From the NCBI GenBank assembly GCA_947396885.1, contig OX377206.1, positions 9,183,050 to 9,247,049 of the forward strand: a DNA stretch of 64,000 nt, read 5' to 3'. The notes beneath the pieces were generated by a model. The model had not been told where the DNA came from. It did no database searches and saw nothing but the letters and a program-made list of their open reading frames with translations. The DNA is from Heligmosomoides polygyrus polygyrus. Its lineage: Eukaryota; Nematoda; Chromadorea; Rhabditida; Heligmosomidae. Of this stretch, positions 36,745-48,712 are shown one piece after another. The position numbers and the translations under genes were made by a program. Position 1 is the stretch's first letter; every line of letters begins with the position of its first letter.

Positions 36745-37205
36745 ACCAATATTAGATTTATTATGATGAATTCTCCGCATCATAGTGCTATTGTAAAAAA
36801 GGGGGGTTGAAAACTGCAAATGAAAAATGATGAGAGAATTTAATACATTCTCTTGTCTGGAAATTCTCCTTGCAGCACGTTTTGTCACTGGAGGGCTTTC
36901 GTACCTCATTTTTCCTTTTTTACAACAATGTTAGATTAACTTTGATGAATTCTCCGCAATGTATTGCTACTGTAAAAAAGAAACGTTAAAAAATAGAAAT
37001 GGAAATGGTGAGAGAAATTAATGTGTCTTGCCTGGCAATTCTCCTTGCGGTACGTTTTGTCACTGAAAGACTTTAGTATCTCATTTTTCCTTCTTTACAA
37101 CAATATTACATTTATATTTTGATGAATTCTCCGCATCATGGTGCTGCTATAAAGAAAATAAGCGTTAAAAATGGAAATGAAAATGGTGAGGGGAATTAAA
37201 ACATT
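36745..37205 (+). repeat. Tandem repeat, period about 178 bp, 2.6 copies
   Basis: GATGAATTCTCCGCA recurs at 36765, 36944 and 37121, each followed by similar A-rich and GGCAATTCTCCTTGC-like blocks. Confidence 0.8.
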
Positions 37206-37264
37206 CTGATGTCTGATAGCTTTGTAGTGTAAGAAGGAAAGGCACTAGTTAAAAGTTCGCCTCC

Positions 37265-37735
37265 ACCGACACGACTTCGGTCGAAAAAGTTTTTTCGCTG
37301 AAACTTTGCCTAGGGGGGGGGGGGGGTTATTTGGGGTGCTGATCACGAATCTGACATCCGATATCCATACTTCTCAACCATTCTTGGAAAGAAGAGCTGT
37401 CCGATTAAGCTTCTCGTTCAAATCCTTCAATCTGAAGTCACACACTTCGGCTTGGAGTCGATTCCCAGACTTTGAAGTGCCATGGTTGTAGCGTAGTCAA
37501 CGAACGACTCGAAGCAGCAGTCACTCCTTTTCCTTTTCTTGCCAATATCGCGGATTTCGTAACTAGATGAACCGACCACGTACGCATACCAATCTGTATA
37601 TGCCGTCACCGGCAGAAATTTTGCAGCCGAATCGTGAAAAGCGTATGTCATATCGTGATCAACACCCCAAATAACCCCCCCCCCTCCCTAGACAAAGTTT
37701 CAGCGAAAAATTTTTTTTTTGACCGAAGTCGGAAC
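37265..37735. repeat. Foldback element of the GTGATCAGCACCCC family
   Basis: GGTCGAAAAAGTTTTTTCGC at the left pairs with GCGAAAAATTTTTTTTTTGACC-like sequence at the right. GTGCTGATCACGAATCTGAC and GTGATCAACACCCCAAATAA are inverted. The left arm has a 14-G tract. Confidence 0.68.
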
Positions 37736-37747
37736 TTTTAACTAGTG

Positions 37748-38650
37748 CCGAAGGAAAAAATATATTATAAGGTATTGGAGAGAAAAAAATCCAAGCGACG
37801 ATGTGAAGAATGTTGGATATTGGATCTAAGGATACTTCCACAGGTTATGCAATTGGGTCAGATAAGCTTAACTTTGTTAATGAAGTCAAGGATTTGGGTT
37901 TTAAGTATGATAACAAGCTCTCCTTCTACAATCATCAAGTCCCTAATTTCAAGCGCATTCAGTCGTATTTTTAATCTGTTTAAGGCTCTACGTACAATTC
38001 CATGGTACTTGTCAAAGCTTACAAAACGAATGTAAGGACTATTTTGGAAACTGGTATGACTGTGTTCTCTCCATATAGGAAGAAGGGCATTGACCTCCTC
38101 GAAAGTGCCCAAAAGAACTTCACGCGCAAACTGGCTATGCGGTGTTCTTCTGGACTGAGCTATGAGTTCATTCCAAACGGAGTTATAAGACGTCGGTAGT
38201 ATGGCTTACGTAGTTTGCATTTCAGAAGAAAACGAAATGATCTCGTTATGGCATTCAAAATACTTACTGGTAGAGCTTCTGTTAACTCCTCCAGTTTTTT
38301 CACAGTTGTTGATTCCTCTACTAGAGGTGATAGGTCCCGTCTTGTAGGAAACAGGTCAGTCACAATTCTTTTCTAATAGGGTTGCTATGCTCTTAAAGAA
38401 GGCGTTCAAAGAGGACTTCCTACACCTGACTATTGGCTCTTTTAAAGCTAAGGCAAGTAAGGCTGTGGCAGAGGTGTCCTGATTTTCTTTTCTTTTGATT
38501 CACTTTTGTTTTGTTTTATTCAGTAAGTAATGATGCTGTTTTGTCATATGCTGTTCTTTGGTTCAATTATGCTGATGTTTATGTTTGTTTTTGTTTGTTG
38601 TTTTATACGTAGTCTTCGGGCTACGTCCAGAATAAAGTAAAGTAAAGTGA
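37748..38650 (+). pseudogene. CR1-like LINE, C-terminal part with 3' end
   Basis: Broken frames read ILETGMTVFSPYRKKGIDLL, then ESAQKNFTRKL, LRSLHFRRKRNDLVMAFKIL and TGRASVNSSSFF. This is the conserved order of a LINE reverse-transcriptase thumb and C-terminal tail. A frameshift and stops are present. The 3' end is AATAAAGTAAAGTAAAGTG. Confidence 0.75.
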
Positions 38651-39404
38651 AGAAAATGTTTGCCTGGTCAGATAACCGCACTCATATGCCATCGGCTGTC
38701 GGCAGCTTTCGTCGAGAAGTCTTTTTTATAGCACATCAGCTGTTTGCATTTGAGCAAAGTGGACCGAAAGACGTCTGCAACTTTTGTCTAATCGAAGTGG
38801 TTCTCCTATTGTAGCGCTGTCCCTTTGCCCATCAATATGAAATCGAAATATCGTTTTCATGTTCACATAGAAATCGATGCTAGCGGTTGCGCCTAGAATC
38901 TCATATCTGCATTTAGGACTGAAAAAAGGCATTCTCGAACCAGAGTTTCATACGCTTTCATCAATTGCAATTCATCGATTAGCCAGAGCCAGCATGTTCC
39001 GCTCACATTGTTTCTGGTTGTTTCAGAGGTGTTCTCTGTGTGATGACGGGCTTCTCCACGACTCCCGTTCATCGTTATCAATTGATCAGATGCTCACACC
39101 CTGAGAGGTGTTTCGTGATTTTCGTCTACCGGAGGCGGCGTATCGATTCTGAGAAGAAACTACCCGCCAACACTTCCGCTTAGTTTGTTCCCTTATCCCT
39201 TATCAATAGCTGTACATTCTGATTGCCTTTTTGTTCGTTTATCGGGTTCTTATTTATGGGCTTGATCACTGTCCTGCTTGGAACCGGTTCTCTGTTGAAT
39301 AAAACACTGCTATATTCTTCTGTTCTGGTGTTATGTTTGACTACGTGAATACTGCGAAATGTTCCTTAAACCATGCCGTAACTAAATTACTTAAATGTTC
39401 CACC

Positions 39405-39417
39405 TTTTTTCAGGAGG
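39405..39417 (+). promoter_or_regulatory. Probable trans-splice acceptor of the glutamate carrier gene
   Basis: A run of T followed by CAG ends 4 nt before the ATG at 39418. This matches the nematode acceptor consensus at the 5' end of a gene with no recognisable upstream coding exon. Confidence 0.5.
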
Positions 39418-42228
39418 ATGGGAGGACAGGATTTCTCGTGAGTTTAAGACTTGCAGTTGACGGATATTGCCCGAGTGACTTTTTCTTCCACATTTAGAGT
39501 CCACATTTTGTTTTTGTAGGTATGTACCGAAAATTATGAACGGTGGATTGGCCGGCGTGGTTGGAGTCACTTGTGTGTTTCCAATCGACCTCGTCAAAAC
39601 CAGACTCCAGAATCAGCCAATTTTACCGAACGGTGAGGTGCAGTATAAGGGAATGTAAGTTTTTAATTTAATTGAGCAGTTTTTTTAAAACTTCATTCTT
39701 TAACTTTTCTTGATCAATTGAACCCTCGTCAGAAGCATTCTCGTTAAAAAGGTTATTATTTTAGTGTTAGGTTGGTTTCCTTTCTTGATGAAGACCACGG
39801 GTTGTGTTCGAAGCTGGTTTCAGGTGGTGCTGGAACCCACGTATTTTACTTTCTATCTCGAATTGCTACCCTAACTTGATGCAGATTATGAACCATGCGG
39901 GTTCCAGTTTAGTAGGGAACTAAAGATTGTTGCCTACGCAAAGATATTGAGTGTTTGATAAACTTACAACCGGAAAAAAACCTGTCTGAGTTGTTCACCG
40001 TAGTTTCGGGCGCGCGGCTGTGGGCGTTGCACCCCGGACAACTCGGACAGGTTTTTTTCCGGTTGTAAGTGTATCGACGAGTAGATATTGATTAGTAGGT
40101 TGCGCGAGCTGTAATTTATGAATATTAAATGCTTTTTGTGTTTCAATGTTCATAGTGAGATTTTTATGGTGGACTTTCTTTACTCCTCACTTAAGGCTGT
40201 TCATACTTTGCAACGGGAGCGTTTCGTCGACCAAGCAAATCGTACGTATCGATTTTTTCTGGGCAATTGCTCTGTAAAAATCGATACCGATATCGATAAT
40301 CGATTTGCCTGGCCGATCAAACGCTCCCGTAGCGAAGTATGAACAGACCCTAAGGCCTATGTTATACTTTGGCGGGCTGCACTGCGTAGCTTCCGTCCAA
40401 CACTGTCGCCGACAACAGCGTCGCCGAAGTATAATATAGGCCTAATGTTTCAACGTGATAAGCGTCTTCAGAGCCGATTCAATCCGCCAAGATTTACTTC
40501 GTTTTTGCAAAAGCCTTTGACCGTGTTTCTCATAGCAATATATTAATTCATAAGCTTGTAAAATATTGAATTCATCCAATGCTTGTTAGATGGATACAAC
40601 ACTTTATCACGGGAAGAACATTTCAGGTTAAAGTGAATGATTCTTACTCTGATGTTAGGAAGGTGGAAAGTGGTGTTCCTCAACGAGGAGTTTTTTCTCC
40701 TCTACGTTTTGCCATATACACTTCTGACCTTCCTCAGGTTGTACATGGATTTGGAGTGAAGTGCAAGCAATATGCCGATGACATCAAAATTTATGCTGAA
40801 TCAAACAACGCCTCTTCCGGAAATTTGCAGCTTGCAATTGATGCCGTTGCCCAGTGGGCCCGCTCCTGGTCGTTACCCATACAGGAAGATCGTTGGAAAT
40901 GTACCTTCAAAGACCTATGGAGTTAAAAAAGTTCTTAAATACTAGCTATGTACAAAATATAGGTTCTGCGAGCAAGGGAAACAGAAATTCCAGAAGGTCA
41001 AAGTCCAGAGCTTGCACCTGTTGACTATGAGGTGCATTATGCAAGCACAAGAACGGAGGCAGCGGACGGTTGACATTGGGTCTACCGTGATCTTCACGCG
41101 CGTTTCTTTGTGTGTGGTGCAATCACGGATGACGTCCGAAAATGACGCCTGAAGGAAGTGAACCTAAATGAGTCGAGACGGAGCATCACCCATCATTTGT
41201 CTCCAAAATTCGACTTCCTAAGTGGTTTTTAGTTAGGAAGTGAACCAAGATGGGTCATAACGAAGCATCACACATCACTTGTCTCCAGGGTAACCTAGAC
41301 GAATCAAAACGAAGCATCCCGCATTATTTGTTTCGCCTTTTTGACATTGCTTTGTTCCTATTTATTAAGCTTTGACGTCTTCAGTATGGTTTTAGGCGCT
41401 ATGTTAGAAGGGGATCACCATTACACAGCGCGGCGGGCAGTCATGGCAGGTAGCTCCGTCTCGACTTGTCTAGGTCCACTTTACTTCCTAACGGCCTTCA
41501 CTTCCTTCAGGCGCCATCTTCGGACGTCCTCCGTGATTGAACCAGTCACAAAAAAAAACGCGCGTGAAGATTACGGTAGACCAAATGTCAACCGTCCGCT
41601 GCCTCCGTTCTTGTTTATGCAAGCACGAATGACCTAGTAGACGATCTCTTAACAGAGAGAGTGGAGGATTCGCTTTGTTGCAAGGTGCACGTTTTGGCAA
41701 ATTCACCAGCTGTAGAAAATCGAACCTTCCACCATCCACTTACAAGTTCATCACCTTCACCACAAGGCCATTTATGATTGCAGCGTCCATCATCCCATGG
41801 GATATAGGTGAACGCCTTGATTATTCACTTGAACTTACTGTCTACCTTGTACTAGGCAGCTGTAATTTGCTCGCGGCTAACAGTTCAGAGGGGGATGTTG
41901 AAGTTTTTTTCCTTTTCAGCAGAAATGTACCTTTTTTCCTGGCGCGTTGTATTAAACATAGCTTTTCTCTAACGGTAGACGTCTTTATCCTCCAGAAATA
42001 GGTTCAGAAGTTTATGTTCCTCGTTCCGCAAAGGATTTGATAATTCCTCAACACGGTTTCGATTCTTCTAGATCGCTAGGTTCCGAGTGTTTTTTAAACG
42101 CATTTGCCTCATCTGGTGTATTTCAGCCTTGACTGTGCGAAGCAAACATGGAGATCAGGTGGAGTCTCAATGTTCTCGAAGGTTTGTGAGCCTTTTTATT
42201 TTTTAGCTGTTAATTAATTGTTCGAGTT

Positions 42229-42304
<76 letters not shown>

Positions 42305-45300
42305 AGCGTAAAACCTTATGAATATTCTGATTTCCCTGTATTCCTGTATTCAGGTCCGCGCCTTGTATTCAGGTGCAGGAGTCAATATCCTTCTCATCAC
42401 TCCTGAAAAGGCAATTAAACTGGTGGCGAATGACTTCTTCCGATATCACCTTGCAGTGCCTGGACAAAAGTGAGATTTTTCTTCTTCATAACAGTAAGAG
42501 GTAACTTTGAGCTGTGGAAGCAGGACTGGTAACACAGATTATTTTGCTCACGTTTCGGTATAATCCCCTTCTCGTTGTCTGGAAAAGGCAACATGGCTTT
42601 AAAAACTGATTTGTTGAAGAAGCATTATCATAGCAGATTGCACCACAGTGGATCGCGGAGTGTTTTTTACTTTACCATTTAGTAAAATTAAACGTTTTAC
42701 TGTTAGGTTGGAAAATATCGTTCCAGTACTAAAATCAGTCCCAAAAAACATTCCTCGTGTATGCAGTCTTCATGTAAAAATGGTTGAATCTATGAACTCA
42801 GCTCTTAAATCCAGGTTTAGAAGAAAAATGAAAGTTTTCGTACGGATGTTTGTAAATAATGACTCGTTTTAGTAGGATTTTGGTGTAAATTATGGCGTAG
42901 CGCTAGTGTTACAGTATCGAATATTTTAGTTACTTATTGCTCAAATTTTGCTACCCCTTACCGTACACGGAAGATTATTAGGAGCATATTAAGTAGCTTA
43001 GTTGGCTGTTTCATCCATTTGAGCTTCTCATGTTTTTCGCTATTTTTTCAGATGTCCTTATTGCTAACGGTATAAAATAGGTAAGTTCATGATTCTATGC
43101 TGTGGAATTTTCGCTTGATGTTGTAGTCGTTGTCAATGCTCGGATGACTGGAAACAATTTCTTTTCAGAGGTCTGCCAGCATGGCGAGGAATGATTGCCG
43201 GAGGACTAGCCGGTATGTTCCAAATTATTGTCACCACCCCTATGGAGCTGCTCAAGATTCAAATGCAGGATCAAGGACGAACTGCAGGTGGGACTGCTTC
43301 TTTTTTGATATTTGATTGCTCAAATTACTAAATGGCAGCAGTTTGTCTCAGTTTCATCCTCTTTGATAGATTTGTTGTGCAACTTCTGACATCAAAAGAA
43401 ATTATAAAGCGCCTAGAAGTTTGAATCGTATTTCTAATGCCGATGCTTTATAGTGGCTGGACAGAAGAAACTGACTGCGCTGGAACTCACTGGAAAACTC
43501 TTGAGGGAACGAGGAATAGCTGGTCTGTATAAGTGAGTTTAGATCTCGCTCAGGACTTTGCCCCAAACTTCGATAAGGTCTTTCTTGTTTTCAGAGGATT
43601 AAGCTCCACTTTCGCGAGAGATGTCACGTTTTCCATGATGTATTTCCCCCTTTTCGCGTATCTCGACTCATTAGTGAGTATCTGTCAGGAGTTTTCTTTT
43701 GAAATTTGGGTAACTATAAGATGTTCTTCCAGGGACCTCGAAAAAGTGATGGAAGTGGAGACGCTGTCTTTTGGACCTCGTTTGTCGCAGGTCTTACGGC
43801 AGGAGCCGCGTCTTCATTTACTGTAACCCCTCTTGATGGTATGATCTTTGCTGTTCTTTGAGATTCTACTGTTTGTCATGATCTACTACGCACATTATTA
43901 TGCGCTTGCAGTGATCAAGACGAGAATGCAAACGATTACTAAAGGAGCCCATGAAATCAGATACAAGAGCGTCCCAGATGCATTTATGTGAGTTGATAGT
44001 TGTACATTTAGCTGGGCGATTTAAGCGCAGTTTGGAACTATCCCTTATCTCTTGTCTTTTTTTTTTTCTGAGATTCGTAACAGAATGCGACAATTGGCCC
44101 TGGGCATAATTGGTGGGAGGTAAGTGGGGGTTGTCTACGATTTCGATTCACATGTTTCGATTGCTCTGGCCTCCACACTTCGCTAGTCAGTGCTTTATAT
44201 ATTAGGTTGATCGAAAAGTCCTGCAACACTTTAGGCTACCGACTGTTAAATTTGTTAAAGCTCTCACAGTATTGATCTTGTGTGGTGACATCACAGTACA
44301 TTCTCGAAGCTTCCACAAGCATACTGTATAAAGCCCCGTTTATACTTCGACGCCGAGCGACGCGGCTCCACGTATGGTGGCCATATTGATTGAGTGACGC
44401 GACCGATCAATTTGGCCACTTTACATGCCGTCGCGTCGCTCGGCGTCGGAAGTATAAAAGGGGCATAAGGCCTTGTCGAGTACGAATACAGCAACAATGT
44501 CAACGATAAGCAGCAGCATCCTACGACCTATCGTCTACTACGAATTTCTGCAAGGCTATTCGGCAAGGACTGCAGCCTCCAACATCAGCGCTGCATTCGA
44601 GGAGGAAGTCGTTCACTATTCCACAGTGGCCCGTTGGTATCAGCGTTCAAGGCTGAAGATATCACTCTCGAAGATCGACCTCGTTCCGGACGCCCCTCTG
44701 TTGTGGAAGAAGACAGCTTGCGCGAAGCCTTCAAGGTGAAGCCAAATTCTACCACTCGCCAATTGGCGGCGACACTTGGATGTACGCGAAGCACTGTCGT
44801 GAGGCAGCTGGAGATCTTTGGTTCCGCAAAGTTTTGTCGTCCTGGGTACCACATGAGCTGTGCGACTGTGACAAGGCATGCTGAATCAGTGTTGCTGAGT
44901 CGCTGCTTCTTCGCCCGTACAGAAAGGACATTCTGAAGGGCATTGTGACTGGTGATGAAAGCTGGATTCTTTACGTTAACCACACCCGCAAGAGCCAATG
45001 GCTCTCACGCGGAGAACCGGCTCCAAGACAACCGAAACGTGAACACCGCGAAGAGAAGGTTCTTCTGTGTTGCTGGTGGAACTCAGAAGGCATGCCTTAC
45101 TGGGAGTTGCTGGATAGTGAGACCACAGTCACAGCATCTGTCTACGCTACCCAGCGTCAGAGCTTGGCCGACACCGTGCGCCAAAAACGTCCAGAACGGG
45201 AAAACGTCCACCTGTTGTACGACAGTGCGCGTTCTCATGTCGCAAAAGTGAGTCGCGAGAAAATCCAGGAGTTAGGCTGGGAAGTTCTGCCCCATCCACC

Positions 45301-46612
45301 GTACTCTCCAGACCTCGCTCCTTCTGACTACCACCTGTTCAGAGCTCTGAAGCAGTATCTTCGAGGTAGAGAGAATGATCGACGTCACCTGGAAATGGAG
45401 GTTCCTGAATTCTTTTCCTCACAGCCCTCGGAGTTCTGGCGGAAGGGGATTGAAAGGATGCCTGAAAGATGGGGCAGGATCTTAGACTTGGATGGGGAAT
45501 ATATCGTGGACTGAGTTTTTGTATATTGTATTGTATTGTAATATTGTTGTGCTAGTGTTGCAAGACTTTTCGGTCAATCCCATAGTTATTCCTGAATGAC
45601 GTGTTCGAATAAGTCTTTGAATAATTCTTATCCGGATTTGAGTATTCGAAAAATTGCCTTTCTCGAGGGTGTTCGAATGCCAGCATTCCAGAAATCGTGT
45701 TTATCGAATGTTCTCGAATTCGGATATTCAAGAAGTTGTCTTTTTGGGTTGCATTCAAATTCGATTATTCAAGAAAACTAGACGTTCAGCGGCTTAGCGG
45801 CCGCCAAACATCTGGTTCAGGAAAATCACGCTGTTCGAATACCCGAAATTTTTTCGGTTTTAGAAATCATTAGAATATTCAAAAATTTCCAGGAAGCCAT
45901 AATTATACAAGTTCGAAAGTTGTCATTCGAGTGCTCAACGCCTTTTTCATACCAGTGCATTCATTCTGTATTTATTCATGATTGACCTATTCCTAGGTGT
46001 TCGGATATTTTTCATTCGAATTTGAATGTTCCGAATCAATTTTACGAATGTGGTCGAATTCCAGTATCTTGAAATCCTGTTTTCGAACGCGTTTGGCTTC
46101 GATTATTCAAAAAATCACGTTTTTCGAATACATCTGTGTTGCAGTGCTCGAACATTTTCGGTATTCGAAATCAATCAAATACTCTTTTTTTTTCAAAACA
46201 TGTTCTAAGAACTGGTTAGCTCCCGGTTTGACTACCATAAGTGCGTTAGTTATCAATGGTCTCCCGTTACTCTACTAGGCATTTTACAAACTAGATCAAA
46301 TTAAATCAATAAGTCCGTGTTAAACGAATCAATTTCTTTGTAATGTAGTATTAAAATTCTGGGAGGTAATACCTTCAAAGCTTTGGTAGTAAATTCCAAA
46401 GAAATGTGTGTTTGAAGCATTCTGCCCCAACCAAAGATGTCAGAAATCTACTGTTCAGTAAAATTCTTCAAATGGAAGGACCTCGAGCGCTGTTCAAAGG
46501 CGCGGCATGCCGTATGATGGTGATGGCGCCGCTTTTCGGCATCGCTCAAACCGTATACTACGTCGGAGTGGCTGAGAAGATTCTCGGAGTTCAGAAAGCG
46601 ACGCATGTCTGA
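39418..46612 (+). CDS. SLC25A22: Mitochondrial glutamate carrier (SLC25A22/SLC25A18 type), 10 exons
   Basis: Exons: 39418-39437, 39520-39654, 42127-42181, 42354-42469, 43169-43287, 43454-43532, 43595-43673, 43733-43838, 43912-43987, 46459-46612. They join in phase to 312 codons plus stop, close to the 323 residues of human GC1. All three mitochondrial-carrier signatures are present: PIDLVKTR (28-35), PMELLKIQ (133-140) and PLDVIKTR (234-241, split by the exon 8/9 junction). Family-specific stretches include [19 protein letters not shown] and APLFGIAQ. The family imports glutamate with a proton across the inner mitochondrial membrane. Exon 4 is placed at the GTCCGCG acceptor because it keeps phase, which adds about six residues relative to human; an acceptor 15 nt further in would break the frame. 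Intron 2 (2.5 kb) holds a LINE fragment, MITEs, a foldback and a CT microsatellite; intron 9 (2.5 kb) holds a dead mariner. SLC25A22 is the vertebrate name for this type; the paralogue is not resolved. Confidence 0.94.
39957..40079. mobile_element. MITE with ACTTACAACCGG termini, short form
   Basis: ACTTACAACCGGAAAAAAACC at both ends in inverted orientation; most of the body of the long copies is missing. It lies in intron 2 of the glutamate carrier. Confidence 0.75.
40191..40353. mobile_element. Palindromic MITE (ATACTTC group), GGGAGCG type
   Basis: CTGTTCATACTTTGCAACGG at the left pairs with CGAAGTATGAACAG at the right; GGGAGCGTTTCGTCG pairs with the AAACGCTCCC arm. The core has multiple ATCGAT words. 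It touches the next element at a shared TAA. Confidence 0.78.
40350..40444. mobile_element. Palindromic MITE (ATACTTC group), GGCGACA type, short
   Basis: TAAGGCCTATGTTATACTTT at the left is mirrored by AGTATAATATAGGCCTAA at the right. It is similar in sequence to the element at 7523-7655. Confidence 0.78.
40487..40925 (+). pseudogene. LINE reverse-transcriptase fragment with YADD box
   Basis: The frame reads [12 protein letters not shown], then [40 protein letters not shown] and the catalytic-type [12 protein letters not shown] (YADD at 40771-40782). An in-frame TGA at about 40567 and truncation on both sides make it a remnant. It sits in glutamate carrier intron 2. Confidence 0.85.
41028..41637. 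repeat. Foldback element with about 190-bp arms
   Basis: GCAAGCACAAGAACGGAGGC and GCGGACGGTTGACATTGGG at the left are mirrored near 41590-41625. The centre repeats a GAAGCATCAC/CATCATTTGTCTCC motif several times. In intron 2 of the glutamate carrier. Confidence 0.75.
42232..42300. repeat. CT microsatellite
   Basis: Perfect (CT)n of about 69 bp in glutamate carrier intron 3, ending about 50 bp before exon 4. Confidence 0.95.
44202..45584 (+). mobile_element. Mariner (DD34D) transposon, near full length but disabled
   Basis: Termini GGTTGATCGAAAAGTCCTGC and GCAAGACTTTTCGGTCAATC are inverted repeats. The transposase starts at 44497 ([20 protein letters not shown]), continues after a frameshift near 44640 ([18 protein letters not shown]), has a stop near 44934, and then an intact 3' part to 45514 with [22 protein letters not shown] and [17 protein letters not shown]. 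The second and third catalytic Asp are 34 residues apart. A palindromic MITE sits between the left terminus and the start codon. The whole element is in glutamate carrier intron 9, in the sense orientation. Confidence 0.9.
44329..44469. mobile_element. Palindromic MITE (ATACTTC group) nested in the mariner
   Basis: CCCCGTTTATACTTCGACGC at the left and CGTCGGAAGTATAAAAGGGG at the right. It closely matches the element at 6938-7076. Confidence 0.8.
45600..46200. repeat. TTCGAA/GAATA-rich region with a Helitron-like end
   Basis: Dense TTCGAAT words, as in the three foldback copies, but no clean terminal pair. At 45778-45818 the minus strand ends with a GCGGC/GCCGC hairpin, TGAACGT, then CTAG and T, a third Helitron-like 3' terminus. 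Confidence 0.5.
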
Positions 46613-47572
46613 AGTTCCGTTTGAACTACTTAACGTTGTAGTTGTTATAGGATGACAATTAATTGCCTACCAACCCCAGTCAAGTGCTGCCAGTATGCTG
46701 GTTCTCGTTGTATCCGCAATTTCTCATGATATTCATTATCGACACTGACCAACAGTTTGCACTAGAAAGGATAGATTTGTTTTATAGGTTTATAATTATA
46801 AGTAACAAGGCAGGTATAGAGATATAGGTCAACAATTGTAAACATACCTCGTATGTCTGTACTATTCACTACTGTATAGAGTGGCTGATTTTTGTCTCGA
46901 ATTCTATCTGGCACAGATTCGTATCATGTTCTTATCGTTCATAGTTTACTAGTTGGATAACGAACTTGCTAACGATCCCAGTAAAACGAGACTGAGGTGC
47001 CGCTTGTGTGTTTACACCTGAATTCGTCTGAAGTCGGTAATGCTTGAAGGCCGAGCCAGTTTCTGCATAGGTATTACTCACGTTTGCACTGAATTAAGAA
47101 GTCCACGGAATGATACGATGGTTGGAACGATACATGACAGGAGGCCACGGATTATTAATGGAGAAACTCGCAGATTAAGAAATGGGAGCACTGGAACGTG
47201 GCTCATATGCGACTAATTGAGCTTATCCAGGATCTGCAGGTTGGTTTGCAGAAGCTACTTGACCATGATCTGTCTACATGTAAAGGATAAATAGAAATCA
47301 AGGATGTTCATTGACTGGCGGTGGTCAGTCGATGAACAAGTCAGCGTTTTATCGGCGGAGAGTCGTTGGATACACCGCCCTCAGAAAGGGCGGGGCGAGG
47401 GGCGCGCCGAGGACAAGACATCCGGGTCCCTGCCTTCACATGGAGGCATTGCATTTCTAATCACTTCCCTTGGCCCTGCACCTCTATCCTGAACTGATTT
47501 CGTTCTTGAGACAAGGGTCAGAATATTGTTCACCATATTTGGAGGAAAAGAGTTTTCACCTACAGCGCCAAG

Positions 47573-47795
47573 GCTTTCGGTCCCGCCACATTGCTCAGTA
47601 CTAAAGCGTCGTCCGCATTTTCCGACAAGTACAGCAACATCTTAGCGAGATATGTTATGACAACAACGCTACCATGCGCTAAAAAGTTCGTCAACACAAG
47701 GAAAATTGCCTGATCCTTGGAAAGAGAGGACGATGAAGTGGTTTTGCGCACATTTACTGATAAACCTTCAATGTAGAACTCTGACCGGAATTACC
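47573..47795 (-). pseudogene. Possible gene fragment, weak resemblance to WSD acyltransferase C terminus
   Basis: The minus strand is open after a CAG acceptor-like site at about 47790, reading FYIEGLSVNVRKTT to LVLSNVAGPKALAL and a stop. The SNV.GP motif is reminiscent of wax ester synthase/DGAT C-terminal domains. Nothing else of the family is visible nearby and no donor or upstream exon was found. Chance is quite possible. Confidence 0.15.
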
Positions 47796-48091
47796 CATAG
47801 TCTCTAGTTGAGGCGAAAATTTGTGAAAATTGAAAGAATCTAGAGAAAAGAGCGAAGCTCTGCTTTCCTCAACTGCTTCCATAGCCGAACCGAATGGAAA
47901 ATTACTTCAGAGTTGCCCGAGACACGTTTCCCAATCGTCTCGTATCAGGTGTTAGGTTTTGGACGACGTCACGCCAATCAACGACGGTTTCGCGCGCAGC
48001 AGACTTGTCCAAATAGGGCGGCGCGGGCAGGGCGGGAAGTGGGCGGCGGGCAGCACGGTGTACCGAACGACTGCCCCCCCCCCCGCCCCCG

Positions 48092-48236
48092 GTTTTATTC
48101 TCCCTAAGCGAGTCTCCAATTCACCGACCCTAGAGGGATGGAAGGCTTGGTTGGCCTGGGCTTCGAACCAAGAATCTGGTGTCGAGTGCACGCGACAGCC
48201 AGGACCTCCTCCGACTGCGCTACATGCGCCCGCGCC
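48092..48236 (-). repeat. tRNA-derived SINE (family B), 5' part
   Basis: The minus strand carries GCGCATGTAGCGCAGTCGG and the body up to GGTCGGTGAATTGG, with a C tract at the truncated end. Confidence 0.7.
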
Positions 48237-48524
48237 CGTCTACAAATAGTGGGGAATATTGTCAGTTATGGAAACGCTTACCAGAGCATATAGCACAGTC
48301 TGGAATGCATCAGAACATTTGTCTCCGAATGCTTCAGAATATAGCGGTGCCTGTAGGGTGAAATTATGGGAAAGGGCAAAATGTGGTCAAGATTTGTCTC
48401 GGCAGTGGTTACAGAAGAGTAAGTGATTTACCTATGTTATTATGGCTAAAGTAACAAGAACGGTGTTCAGAATTCTTAAGAAGTAGAGTATCGATCGCGC
48501 CGCGCCCTTCAATTTGAAGGTCTC

Positions 48525-48712
48525 AAATGTGGGCAGCATTGAGGGAGGGGGGGGGGGGGCGTTCACGCGCCAACCAATCAGGGCGCAACGAAAGGCCGTA
48601 CCATTCACGTTGGGCGCGGTCGATACCCTGACTGTGCAACGTGCGTTCAGTCCGTGCTCTGATTGGTTATGATTGCCTCATGTGCTCGCTCCTACCTCGC
48701 AGTGCTGCCCAC
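48525..48712. mobile_element. Palindromic MITE with GTGGGCAGCA termini
   Basis: AATGTGGGCAGCATTGAGG at the left is mirrored by GCAGTGCTGCCCACAC at the right; inner CCAACCAATCAGGGC and CTCTGATTGGTT also pair. The left arm contains a 13-G tract. Confidence 0.65.
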
